64,000 bases of DNA from contig JAHQRK010000008.1 of NCBI GenBank assembly GCA_019828595.1, positions 62,001 to 126,000 of the forward strand, in the 5' to 3' direction. This stretch comes from Aphanomyces cochlioides. Taxonomy: Eukaryota > Oomycota > Saprolegniomycetes > Saprolegniales > Verrucalvaceae. The notes below the pieces were generated by a model. That model had not been told where the DNA came from, made no database searches, and worked only from the letters and a program-made list of their open reading frames with translations. Position 1 is the first letter of the stretch; every line of letters starts with the position of its first letter. Made by a program: the position numbers and the translations under genes. This document shows, piece after piece, positions 43,201-54,400 of the stretch.

Positions 43201-43413
43201 TATGGCTCTTCTCTATACTCTTGAATTTTTTCACAGCCTGAATCGCCATGCAACATTTTCTTTCTGCCATGGTTCCTCCAAATTACCCCACACCCCAAGT
43301 CTATTTCGGTTAAGCAACACTGGACGATTTTCCACAAGAACCTTCCAAGGTCACATTTCGCAACACATATTTATTATGCGACCTATGAAGCCAAAATCGA
43401 AAGTCTAGTTTGC

Positions 43414-43445
43414 GGCCCTTTTGGGCCATATTAATTCTTTAATAT
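43414..43445 (+). other. Two tandem stem-loops at the 3' terminus of element 3
   Basis: GGCCC-TTTT-GGGCC (43414-43427) is followed immediately by ATATTAA-TTCT-TTAATAT (43428-43445), then ACTCAGTTAA to the insertion point. The position suggests an RT recognition structure (inference). The same is found in element 4. Confidence 0.65.
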
Positions 43446-43455
43446 ACTCAGTTAA

Positions 43456-43473
43456 CCGCTTAGTAAGCGGAAG
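43456..43473. repeat. Right 18-bp target-site duplication of element 3
   Basis: Second copy of CCGCTTAGTAAGCGGAAG; the base before it is A here and C at the left copy, fixing the duplication edge. Confidence 0.93.
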
Positions 43474-43501
43474 GTCCGCAGTTCAATCCTGCGTGGGGGC
43501 A
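43456..43501 (+). pseudogene. tRNA-Thr 3' fragment (nt 27-72) after element 3
   Basis: This fragment keeps the anticodon arm, T arm, B box and acceptor 3' strand, and lacks the A box and acceptor 5' strand. The first 18 nt are the right target duplication (43456-43473). Its following spacer is G/ggtc/G/C/G with terminator intact. Confidence 0.93.
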
Positions 43502-44078
43502 AAACTTCTTTTGCCTTTTTCTCTTGTTTACACTCGACCTGCAGTTCATCCACTTGACCTCTCAAAATGTATTTACCAGAAAGACATTCCTCTGTGGATG
43601 TATCTCATGAAAATTGTACTCGAACAGTAAAACTAGCAATCATCCATCAAATCGCCTGTCACCCGTTTCTACGCAGTGCAAACACCAGTATTTTTAGGTC
43701 ATTAACACATACGCTCTAAAAAAACAAGTTGTGGTTGATTCCTGGCTTCGAGCTACACAAAGTATAACTGTTTTGCAAAGAGACGCATATTAGTTGGGTT
43801 TGGTGCGATCTCAAAGATGTTGTTGTATTTGGCAAACATACCGAATAATTGATCCATTTGTTATTCCTTCCTAGCTTTTGTACATATTCGTATGGATTTG
43901 ACCTCTAGAAATGTTTGACATACTACAAAGGTACTCCCAAAAATTTACAACCATCAAGGAGTAGGTTCATTGTTGAAAAGAATAAATTCTATCCTTGAAT
44001 GGATTCAAATCGATGAGATTTTCAATAAGTGTGTATTCGTGTGTTTTTGACCATGTGTGTAGGAAAGTATCATGTGAA

Positions 44079-44150
44079 GCCCTTATAGCTCAGTGGTAGA
44101 GCACCCGCTTAGTAAGCGGAAGGTCCGCAGTTCAATCCTGCGTGGGGGCA
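44079..44150 (+). tRNA. tRNA-Thr(AGT)
   Basis: First complete copy after element 3. Spacer G/ggtc/G/T/G. Confidence 0.95.
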
Positions 44151-44727
44151 AAACTTCTTTTGCCTTTTTCTCTTGTTTACACTCGACCTGCAGTTCATCC
44201 ACTTGACCTCTCAAAATGTATTTACCAGAAAGACATTCCTCTGTGGATGTATCTCATGAAAATTGTACTCGAACAGTAAAACTAGCAATCATCCATCAAA
44301 TCGCCTGTCACCCGTTTCTACGCAGTGCAAACACCAGTATTTTTAGGTCATTAACACATACGCTCTAAAAAAACAAGTTGTGGTTGATTCCTGGCTTCGA
44401 GCTATACAAAGTATAACTGTTTTGCAAAGAGACGCATATTAGTTGGGTTTGGTGCGATCTCAAAGATGTTGTTGTATTTGGCAAACATACCGAATAATTG
44501 ATCCATTTGTTATTCCTTCCTAGCTTTTGTACATATTCGTATGGATTTGACCTCTAGAAATGTTTGACATACTACAAAGGTACTCCCAAAAATTTACAAC
44601 CATCAAGGAGTAGGTTCATTGTTGAAAAGAATAAATTCTATCCTTGAATGGATTCAAATCGATGAGATTTTCAATAAGTGTGTATTCGTGTGTTTTTGAC
44701 CATGTGTGTAGGAAAGTATCATGTGAA

Positions 44728-44799
44728 GCCCTTATAGCTCAGTGGTAGAGCACCCGCTTAGTAAGCGGAAGGTCCGCAGTTCAATCCTGCGTGGGGGCA
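44728..44799 (+). tRNA. tRNA-Thr(AGT)
   Basis: Spacer G/tgta/G/C/G. Confidence 0.95.
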
Positions 44800-45376
44800 A
44801 AACTTCTTTTGCCTTTTTCTCTTGTTTACACTCGACCTGCAGTTCATCCACTTGACCTCTCAAAATGTATTTACCAGAAAGACATTCCTCTGTGGATGTA
44901 TCTCATGAAAATTGTACTCGAACAGTAAAACTAGCAATCATCCATCAAATCGCCTGTCACCCGTTTCTACGCAGTGCAAACACCAGTATTTTTATGTAAT
45001 TAACACATACGCTCTAAAAAAACAAGTTGTGGTTGATTCCTGGCTTCGAGCTACACAAAGTATAACTGTTTTGCAAAGAGACGCATATTAGTTGGGTTTG
45101 GTGCGATCTCAAAGATGTTGTTGTATTTGGCAAACATACCGAATAATTGATCCATTTGTTATTCCTTCCTAGCTTTTGTACATATTCGTATGGATTTGAC
45201 CTCTAGAAATGTTTGACATACTACAAAGGTACTCCCAAAAATTTACAACCATCAAGGAGTAGGTTCATTGTTGAAAAGAATAAATTCTATCCTTGAATGG
45301 ATTCAAATCGATGAGATTTTCAATAAGTGTGTATTCGTGTGTTTTTGACCATGTGTGTAGGAAAGTATCATGTGAA

Positions 45377-45448
45377 GCCCTTATAGCTCAGTGGTAGAGC
45401 ACCCGCTTAGTAAGCGGAAGGTCCGCAGTTCAATCCTGCGTGGGGGCA
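45377..45448 (+). tRNA. tRNA-Thr(AGT)
   Basis: Spacer G/ggtc/G/T/G. Confidence 0.95.
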
Positions 45449-46025
45449 AAACTTCTTTTGCCTTTTTCTCTTGTTTACACTCGACCTGCAGTTCATCCAC
45501 TTGACCTCTCAAAATGTATTTACCAGAAAGACATTCCTCTGTGGATGTATCTCATGAAAATTGTACTCGAACAGTAAAACTAGCAATCATCCATCAAATC
45601 GCCTGTCACCCGTTTCTACGCAGTGCAAACACCAGTATTTTTAGGTCATTAACACATACGCTCTAAAAAAACAAGTTGTGGTTGATTCCTGGCTTCGAGC
45701 TATACAAAGTATAACTGTTTTGCAAAGAGACGCATATTAGTTGGGTTTGGTGCGATCTCAAAGATGTTGTTGTATTTGGCAAACATACCGAATAATTGAT
45801 CCATTTGTTATTCCTTCCTAGCTTTTGTACATATTCGTATGGATTTGACCTCTAGAAATGTTTGACATACTACAAAGGTACTCCCAAAAATTTACAACCA
45901 TCAAGGAGTAGGTTCATTGTTGAAAAGAATAAATTCTATCCTTGAATGGATTCAAATCGATGAGATTTTCAATAAGTGTGTATTCGTGTGTTTTTGACCA
46001 TGTGTGTAGGAAAGTATCATGTGAA

Positions 46026-46097
46026 GCCCTTATAGCTCAGTGGTAGAGCACCCGCTTAGTAAGCGGAAGGTCCGCAGTTCAATCCTGCGTGGGGGCA
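46026..46097 (+). tRNA. tRNA-Thr(AGT)
   Basis: Spacer G/ggtc/G/T/G. Confidence 0.95.
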
Positions 46098-46674
46098 AAA
46101 CTTCTTTTGCCTTTTTCTCTTGTTTACACTCGACCTGCAGTTCATCCACTTGACCTCTCAAAATGTATTTACCAGAAAGACATTCCTCTGTGGATGTATC
46201 TCATGAAAATTGTACTCGAACAGTAAAACTAGCAATCATCCATCAAATCGCCTGTCACCCGTTTCTACGCAGTGCAAACACCAGTATTTTTAGGTCATTA
46301 ACACATACGCTCTAAAAAAACAAGTTGTGGTTGATTCCTGGCTTCGAGCTATACAAAGTATAACTGTTTTGCAAAGAGACGCATATTAGTTGGGTTTGGT
46401 GCGATCTCAAAGATGTTGTTGTATTTGGCAAACATACCGAATAATTGATCCATTTGTTATTCCTTCCTAGCTTTTGTACATATTCGTATGGATTTGACCT
46501 CTAGAAATGTTTGACATACTACAAAGGTACTCCCAAAAATTTACAACCATCAAGGAGTAGGTTCATTGTTGAAAAGAATAAATTCTATCCTTGAATGGAT
46601 TCAAATCGATGAGATTTTCAATAAGTGTGTATTCGTGTGTTTTTGACCATGTGTGTAGGAAAGTATCATGTGAA

Positions 46675-46746
46675 GCCCTTATAGCTCAGTGGTAGAGCAC
46701 CCGCTTAGTAAGCGGAAGGTCCGCAGTTCAATCCTGCGTGGGGGCA
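46675..46746 (+). tRNA. tRNA-Thr(AGT)
   Basis: Spacer G/ggtc/A/T/G. Confidence 0.95.
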
Positions 46747-47323
46747 AAACTTCTTTTGCCTTTTTCTCTTGTTTACACTCGACCTGCAGTTCATCCACTT
46801 GACCTCTCAAAATGTATTTACCAGAAAGACATTCCTCTGTGGATGTATCTCATGAAAATTGTACTCGAACAGTAAAACTAGCAATCATCCATCAAATCGC
46901 CTGTCACCCGTTTCTACGCAGTGCAAACACCAGTATTTTTAGGTCATTAACACATACGCTCTAAAAAAACAAGTTATGGTTGATTCCTGGCTTCGAGCTA
47001 TACAAAGTATAACTGTTTTGCAAAGAGACGCATATTAGTTGGGTTTGGTGCGATCTCAAAGATGTTGTTGTATTTGGCAAACATACCGAATAATTGATCC
47101 ATTTGTTATTCCTTCCTAGCTTTTGTACATATTCGTATGGATTTGACCTCTAGAAATGTTTGACATACTACAAAGGTACTCCCAAAAATTTACAACCATC
47201 AAGGAGTAGGTTCATTGTTGAAAAGAATAAATTCTATCCTTGAATGGATTCAAATCGATGAGATTTTCAATAAGTGTGTATTCGTGTGTTTTTGACCATG
47301 TGTGTAGGAAAGTATCATGTGAA

Positions 47324-47395
47324 GCCCTTATAGCTCAGTGGTAGAGCACCCGCTTAGTAAGCGGAAGGTCCGCAGTTCAATCTTGCGTGGGGGCA
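47324..47395 (+). tRNA. tRNA-Thr(AGT), T-stem/B-box variant
   Basis: The only complete copy I found with a changed sequence: T instead of C at 47383 (nucleotide 60, standard position 61). This turns the closing T-stem pair G-C into G.U and the B box core GTTCAATCC into GTTCAATCT. C61 is nearly invariant in tRNAs, so the copy may be weakly transcribed or poorly folded. Spacer G/tgta/G/C/A. Confidence 0.93.
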
Positions 47396-47972
47396 AAACT
47401 TCTTTTGCCTTTTTCTCTTGTTTACACTCGACCTGCAGTTCATCCACTTGACCTCTCAAAATGTATTTACCAGAAAGACATTCCTCTGTGGATGTATCTC
47501 ATGAAAATTGTACTCGAACAGTAAAACTAGCAATCATCCATCAAATCGCCTGTCACCCGTTTCTACGCAGTGCAAACACCAGTATTTTTATGTAATTAAC
47601 ACATACGCTCTAAAAAAACAAGTTGTGGTTGATTCCTGGCTTCGAGCTACACAAAGTATAACTGTTTTGCAAAAAGACGCATATTAGTTGGGTTTGGTGC
47701 GATCTCAAAGATGTTGTTGTATTTGGCAAACATACCGAATAATTGATCCATTTGTTATTCCTTCCTAGCTTTTGTACATATTCGTATGGATTTGACCTCT
47801 AGAAATGTTTGACATACTACAAAGGTACTCCCAAAAATTTACAACCATCAAGGAGTAGGTTCATTGTTGAAAAGAATAAATTCTATCCTTGAATGGATTC
47901 AAATCGATGAGATTTTCAATAAGTGTGTATTCGTGTGTTTTTGACCATGTGTGTAGGAAAGTATCATGTGAA

Positions 47973-48044
47973 GCCCTTATAGCTCAGTGGTAGAGCACCC
48001 GCTTAGTAAGCGGAAGGTCCGCAGTTCAATCCTGCGTGGGGGCA
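47973..48044 (+). tRNA. tRNA-Thr(AGT)
   Basis: Spacer T/ggtc/G/C/A. Confidence 0.95.
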
Positions 48045-48621
48045 AAACTTCTTTTGCCTTTTTCTCTTGTTTACACTCGACCTGCAGTTCATCCACTTGA
48101 CCTCTCAAAATTTATTTACCAGAAAGACATTCCTCTGTGGATGTATCTCATGAAAATTGTACTCGAACAGTAAAACTAGCAATCATCCATCAAATCGCCT
48201 GTCACCCGTTTCTACGCAGTGCAAACACCAGTATTTTTAGGTCATTAACACATACGCTCTAAAAAAACAAGTTGTGGTTGATTCCTGGCTTCGAGCTACA
48301 CAAAGTATAACTGTTTTGCAAAAAGACGCATATTAGTTGGGTTTGGTGCGATCTCAAAGATGTTGTTGTATTTGGCAAACATACCGAATAATTGATCCAT
48401 TTGTTATTCCTTCCTAGCTTTTGTACATATTCGTATGGATTTGACCTCTAGAAATGTTTGACATACTACAAAGGTACTCCCAAAAATTTACAACCATCAA
48501 GGAGTAGGTTCATTGTTGAAAAGAATAAATTCTATCCTTGAATGGATTCAAATCGATGAGATTTTCAATAAGTGTGTATTCGTGTGTTTTTGACCATGTG
48601 TGTAGGAAAGTATCATGTGAA

Positions 48622-48693
48622 GCCCTTATAGCTCAGTGGTAGAGCACCCGCTTAGTAAGCGGAAGGTCCGCAGTTCAATCCTGCGTGGGGGCA
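48622..48693 (+). tRNA. tRNA-Thr(AGT)
   Basis: Last complete copy before element 4. Spacer G/tgta/G/C/G. Confidence 0.95.
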
Positions 48694-49270
48694 AAACTTC
48701 TTTTGCCTTTTTCTCTTGTTTACACTCGACCTGCAGTTCATCCACTTGACCTCTCAAAATGTATTTACCAGAAAGACATTCCTCTGTGGATGTATCTCAT
48801 GAAAATTGTACTCGAACAGTAAAACTAGCAATCATCCATCAAATCGCCTGTCACCCGTTTCTACGCAGTGCAAACACCAGTATTTTTATGTAATTAACAC
48901 ATACGCTCTAAAAAAACAAGTTGTGGTTGATTCCTGGCTTCGAGCTACACAAAGTATAACTGTTTTGCAAAGAGACGCATATTAGTTGGGTTTGGTGCGA
49001 TCTCAAAGATGTTGTTGTATTTGGCAAACATACCGAATAATTGATCCATTTGTTATTCCTTCCTAGCTTTTGTACATATTCGTATGGATTTGACCTCTAG
49101 AAATGTTTGACATACTACAAAGGTACTCCCAAAAATTTACAACCATCAAGGAGTAGGTTCATTGTTGAAAAGAATAAATTCTATCCTTGAATGGATTCAA
49201 ATCGATGAGATTTTCAATAAGTGTGTATTCGTGTGTTTTTGACCATGTGTGTAGGAAAGTATCATGTGAA

Positions 49271-49313
49271 GCCCTTATAGCTCAGTGGTAGAGCACCCGC
49301 TTAGTAAGCGGAA
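49271..49313 (+). pseudogene. tRNA-Thr 5' fragment (nt 1-43) split by element 4
   Basis: Same disruption as at element 3 but one nucleotide shorter. The last 17 nt (49297-49313) are the left target duplication. The A box is present and the B box is absent. Confidence 0.93.
49297..49313. repeat. Left 17-bp target-site duplication of element 4
   Basis: CCGCTTAGTAAGCGGAA, repeated at 58005-58021. Confidence 0.92.
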
Positions 49314-49315
49314 CG

Positions 49316-51382
49316 TCCAACAACGAAGGCAAAAAAACCAACTCGAAGAAAAATAATGTATGGGAAGGAGCCCGCCATGTGAAAACCCAATTGGTTCGCA
49401 ACACTGGTGGGCATCCCATTGACGACTCTGAATTGGAAGAATTAATTCGACAAGCTCGAGAATTCCGCCAAAACCCTACTGCTATGGATGAATTCATTGA
49501 AGACATCTTGAAAACTCCATCATCGAAGGCTTGCACTGTGGACATTCCTCTGGGAGAAGCTTTCCGTCAAGTCAAGGACTACCAAATCCGAGCGAATTTA
49601 ATTACCCAAAACCCGGGTACGCTTTGGGAATCGAAATTCAAGGAAATTCTGTTCCACAAGAAAAACCCGACTACTCTCTCTTTGACGTTTTATGACGATG
49701 ATCTATTGCGCAAAACTTGTGGAACCTCCCTTCGTCTGGGAAAACAAGAATTTACTGTGCCTGAATATTCTCCCCACTCGAAACTTTATTTTATTACTTT
49801 CAACAACCTGGTGGATCACGATATTCAAAAAGCGATTTTGAAAAAGTTGGAAGAGCTCACTCACTGCGTCATTGTTGGTTTTAACCCCAGTACTGACAAT
49901 TTATTACGCTCGACCCAATTTCGAGTCCTTTTTGACTCCGAAACTCCTCCTTTGGCATTGGTACCAGATGATGGAGGCGAGCCTCTGAGAGAAATCGAGA
50001 TCCAAAACCAAGTTTATGTTTTTCAACATAAAATTCGGTCCCTCAATCAAACGGTCCCTCCCAGCGTTCAAGCTAGACTGGAAAAAGCCAAACAAAAAGA
50101 CGACGCTAAAAAGAATACAGACCATGTCGAGGAAAACGCTACAGAGGAAAAAACTGATGCTCCCGAAAATCCATCGACAGAAAACCAACCACCCAACACC
50201 CCGAAGGAAAATACTGGCACAACTGGAAACTCCGAATCCCCTAATGCCGATCCCAAGGAAAATCAAAATGGCAAGGAAAACTTTGTCGACCTGTCAAGCG
50301 ATGTGGACATGGAACAAGAGGAGAAATCAAATATCGAAGAGGAAGAAATGGTAGCTCAACCCAAGAAGATATTAAATCCTCCACAATCACCCAAGGGCTC
50401 GAGCGAGAATAATATTATTCTCACAGACAAACCCAATTTATCCCAGGACGAATTTAAACCAACTCGAGCCGGTTTTATTCAAGGTCCCCAATACAAAATA
50501 TCAGCTACCTCGATTCCAACACAAAATCGATTCGCTATCCTCAGCTCAGACGACTCTGACGTGACAACATCAGGCACAACGGTTCCTCGATTCCATCTTG
50601 ATATCGTTCCTACCGACACGCCCAAAAAACGTCCTGCTTCGTCCCCAAAATCAACGATACCCAAAAAAATTCCAGCCTCTACGAAACCAGCAGGAGCCAA
50701 AGTGAAGGCTCAAATCACAGAGCTGAAGAAAAAACTGAATGAATCCACCAACCCATTGGTATTTCATGATGAAACCCTCAACCAACCTGGCTTTATTGGA
50801 AATATCTATATGGACCCAAAATCTCGCAAAATCGCATCCAATTTAATTGCCTCGAGAGGAATTATACGTTTAATGGCTGGAGAAAATCCCATGCAAGCTA
50901 TTGATGAAGAACGATTTACCTCGTACTACCAAAAACAGCATGGCCATCCTCCTCCTGAAAATTACAGCCCCACAAATCTATTCCAAAGTTTGTGTCCAAA
51001 TGACGAAGACTACCACATGAGAAGATCTCTAGCAGCAATCGATCTATTTCTGTCCAACAGAGCACCTGAAGCTTATACGAACGATGAGTATATTAATCTG
51101 TGCCTGAAAGACAAAGTCCACCGTTGGCCCAATTGCAATTTAATCACGGACGCCTCCTTGATTAAATTAATTTCCAGTCCTGCTGCTGGAAACCTGGTGC
51201 AACATCATAAAATTGAAGAAGAGTTGAGCCATATTGTGAAAGATCTGGCACTCCAAACAATTGACCCTACGAAGTGTTTTGACTCGGATACTGATGCCTT
51301 GTTAACTTTACTTCCGGACGAAAAGGCTCCTGAACTCGACTACAAAGAACTTGGCGATGGTGACAATGCAGACTCCAATTGA
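49316..51382 (+). pseudogene. LINE ORF1, 5'-truncated (element 4)
   Basis: This frame corresponds to ORF1 of element 3 from about residue 153 to the stop. No in-frame ATG lies between a TAG at 49289, in the tRNA fragment, and the internal Met codon at 49484. Position 49379 is a GTG (Val), not a start. The low-complexity N-terminus is lost while the ordered region and C-terminus are kept. The coding differences I found from element 3 are silent. Confidence 0.85.
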
Positions 51383-51482
51383 CTCGCCAACACACAAAAT
51401 CAATTAAAACCACAATCACCACACCCCGACCCAAACCAACACAACGACTTGAAGTCAAAAAATCAAAACCCAAATATTAATC

Positions 51483-54400
51483 ATGACCGTGACCACAATT
51501 AACGCGCTACCACAAGCCATTATCGACTGGGATATTAGCTTGTTTTCTCTCAACACAAATGGTCTCTCCAACTCTTTCCACCACCTTCTCAAGAACTTTC
51601 TCCTCAAAAACTCTATCTCACTTATCCAAGAAACTCGACTGCCTTACCCCAGCGACCATGGCAAAATCAATTTCTACTGGAAAAAACATACCAACCAACA
51701 AGGCACTTTCTTCTACGAGGAGCCAATTTATTCCATCAGCAATACCTCTCATCCTACTGGAGGCCTTGCTACATTTATTCATCCTGACTGCCCTCTGGAC
51801 AATTGCACCAATTTAAACCACTCTTGGGACAAACCTCTCCTCCGTGGTCGTTATTTACTTATATCGGCCACTCTGGACAATATCCCGGTTTTTATTCACA
51901 ACATCTATGCTCCGTACGACTATCACGACCGTGTGGATTTTTTTAATGATCTGCCTCGCGATTTTCCACCCGAAGCTTTTCATATTGTTGGTGGCGACTT
52001 TAACGTTATTTTCTCCCCAACATTAGATTCATGCCGTCCTTCGACTCATGCGACCCATGGCTCATATGAACTCAACCTATGGCTACAAGATTTACACCTC
52101 GTTGACATTTTCCGTCAACAAAATCCACTGAAACGTGCTTTCACAAGTCCAAAATTTGTCAATCGGCTTGACTATATTTTCATCTCATCTGCTATGGCAT
52201 CCCTACGTCATCTGAAATTTCGTCACCTGGAACCAATTCCTCATGCTGACCACACTCCCTGCAAATTATTGACCAAACGTCCATCAGTATCAATGGGACC
52301 TGGTCCATGGAAAACACCACAATGGGTTCTCAACAATGACAAGGCCAAATTAATTATCTCTCGTCAACTTGAAACCTTCCTTACCAAGACCCAATTAAAC
52401 TCAAATGTTGGTCTACATTTCGACACCATGATCACCAACATGCGAAATCAATTAAAATACCTACACGACGAGTTGGTCGAAAATCAACAAAGGCCTCTCA
52501 AGAAATTATCTATGGATTTGGCTTTATTGATTCGGGATTACCAAAACGCCCCATGTGCGTCCTTGATGGCACGTATCAAAACAATTCAAGCTGCCATACA
52601 TGAATATCATGACAGGAAAAAAGTCCTACGGGAAGATACTGCTATGCAAACTCATCTCGAGAAAGCGGAAAGGTGTACCAAATTTCACCTGAAGCCACCT
52701 CGCACAATCCCTTTACAAAAATCTCCCTTCAAGGCACTCAAAATGTCCAATGGAAATATTGCTTCTGATCAACAATCAATTTCCTCGACACTCCACGAGT
52801 TTTATTCTGACCTGTATGGCGACCATGAGGCAGTTGACAAGGAAAGAATGGCCAAGTATTTAAAAACTCTGATATCTCGCCGACTCAATATCGACGACAA
52901 GAGATTTATTGGGGCTCCTCTCACGGCAAACGAATTTTATTTTGCCATTAAACACTCCAAACGGAATTCAACTCCTGGGCCAAATTCACTGCCCTACGAA
53001 ATTTTGAAAATGTTTCCCCATGAATGGTCCCTGGCTTTGGAAATGCTATACTATTACCAAATCAACTCTCACTCCAACTTGGCACCCTCCCAATTGACAA
53101 GTTTAATTGTACTGCTGTACAAAAAGGACGACAAACTACTCCCAAAAAATTACCGTCCCATCAGCTTGGTCAATATCGACGTGAAAATCCTCACAATGGT
53201 CCTTGCAGAACGAATGCAGAGAATCATTCAGTCGATAGTCCACCCGGATCAAACAGGTTTTATTCGTGGTCGATCAATCCAAACCAATTTACTGCGCTTG
53301 GAAGACCTGAATCACTTTATGAAGTTTTATTCCTCCGAGTCTATTGTGGCCCTCTTGGACTTTGAAAAAGCCTTTGATAGGGTCAACCATTCCTATTTAT
53401 TGGCAACCCTGAAGGAATTTAATTTTCCACCGTCCTTTCTCAACATGGTCAAAGTGCTTTATTCAAATCGTCGTGGACGAATTATTGTCAATGGACATTT
53501 ATCCAACCCATTTAAGATCCAACGTGGTGTTTTACAAGGCGACCCATTATCACCTCTTTTATTTGTCTTGGCGCTAGAACCTATGTGTTTAGCCATACGC
53601 AAGAGAAAAGATTTGGGCATACGAATTGGTCATCACACTCACACCGGGAGCTATTATGCAGACGACTCCCAATTGTACTCCAAAAATACATCGACGTTGC
53701 AACTCCAACTCGACATCGTCAAAAAATTCTGTGATATCTCTGGTTTCAAGTTAAATCTCTCCAAGACAGAATTATTAACCCATGCCAATTTACCTCCAGA
53801 CCTGGCACCTTTGGCTATTACTGATGACAAACCTGCTAAATCGTTGGGCCTTTTAATTTCTCCCAACATCACAGCCACAACACGTTTAAATTCGCTATTG
53901 GAGAAATTGGTCTCAAGAACACAACTATGGTCTTATCGAGCACGAACCCTACCCGGAAAAGTGACAATCCTAAGGTCAATTTGTTTTCCTGTGCTCTGGT
54001 ATCAACTCCAATTTATTCCGATCGACAAAGAATATGCCAAACTATTCGACAAGGTCGCCAAGCAATTTATTCACGGCGATACAATTGATCCATATTCGAC
54101 TCAACGTTATTTGCATCAATTCAACTCGGACATTATTTTCCTTCCAAAAGCACAAGGTGGTCTCGGATTTAAATCGTCTACCCACTGGTGGTCAAAACTA
54201 CACCGGGTCATGACCTTTAAATGCTTCAAGCTACTCCTAGCACCACCTCACAACTCGTATGGTCAAACGAAATTGCCAGCATGGCTATCCATTGGAGAAT
54301 ATTTACTCTCCAGAGCCTTCAGTCCATGGGGAAATTTTTATGATCTCCTTTTCATGAGTCCACACTCTAGTATGTACAAAGCCATATCCCACCAAGATAA

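Larger units (their letters stand above)
34225..43455 (+). mobile_element. Full-length non-LTR retrotransposon in the tRNA-Thr anticodon arm (element 3)
   Basis: A 9231-bp plus-strand LINE. Removing it plus one 18-bp duplication returns the spacing between the tRNA starts at 34181 and 44079 to 649 bp. Layout: 81-nt leader, ORF1 (841 aa), 100-nt spacer, ORF2 (1361 aa), 2438-nt 3' UTR ending in two hairpins and ACTCAGTTAA, with no poly(A). Both ORFs are uninterrupted, so this copy could be active. It belongs to the APE-type L1/Tx1-like LINEs; Tx1-group elements such as the Dada elements are known to target tRNA and other small-RNA genes, but membership cannot be settled by eye. Confidence 0.94.
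41018..43455 (+). other. 2.4-kb 3' untranslated region of element 3
   Basis: This stretch is unusually long for a LINE. It holds a cluster of hairpins at 41789-42375, a 9-bp inverted repeat at 42619-42658, a diverged 53-bp direct repeat (42698-42750 and 43148-43200), and two terminal stem-loops at 43414-43445. Open frames of 147-180 codons at 42336-42878 and 42947-43408 resemble no protein I know. Confidence 0.6.

Noticed and set aside
49379..51382. Start of ORF1 in element 4 at 49379
   Set aside because: The codon is GTG (Val in element 3) and the copy is 5'-truncated; the first in-frame ATG is at 49484.
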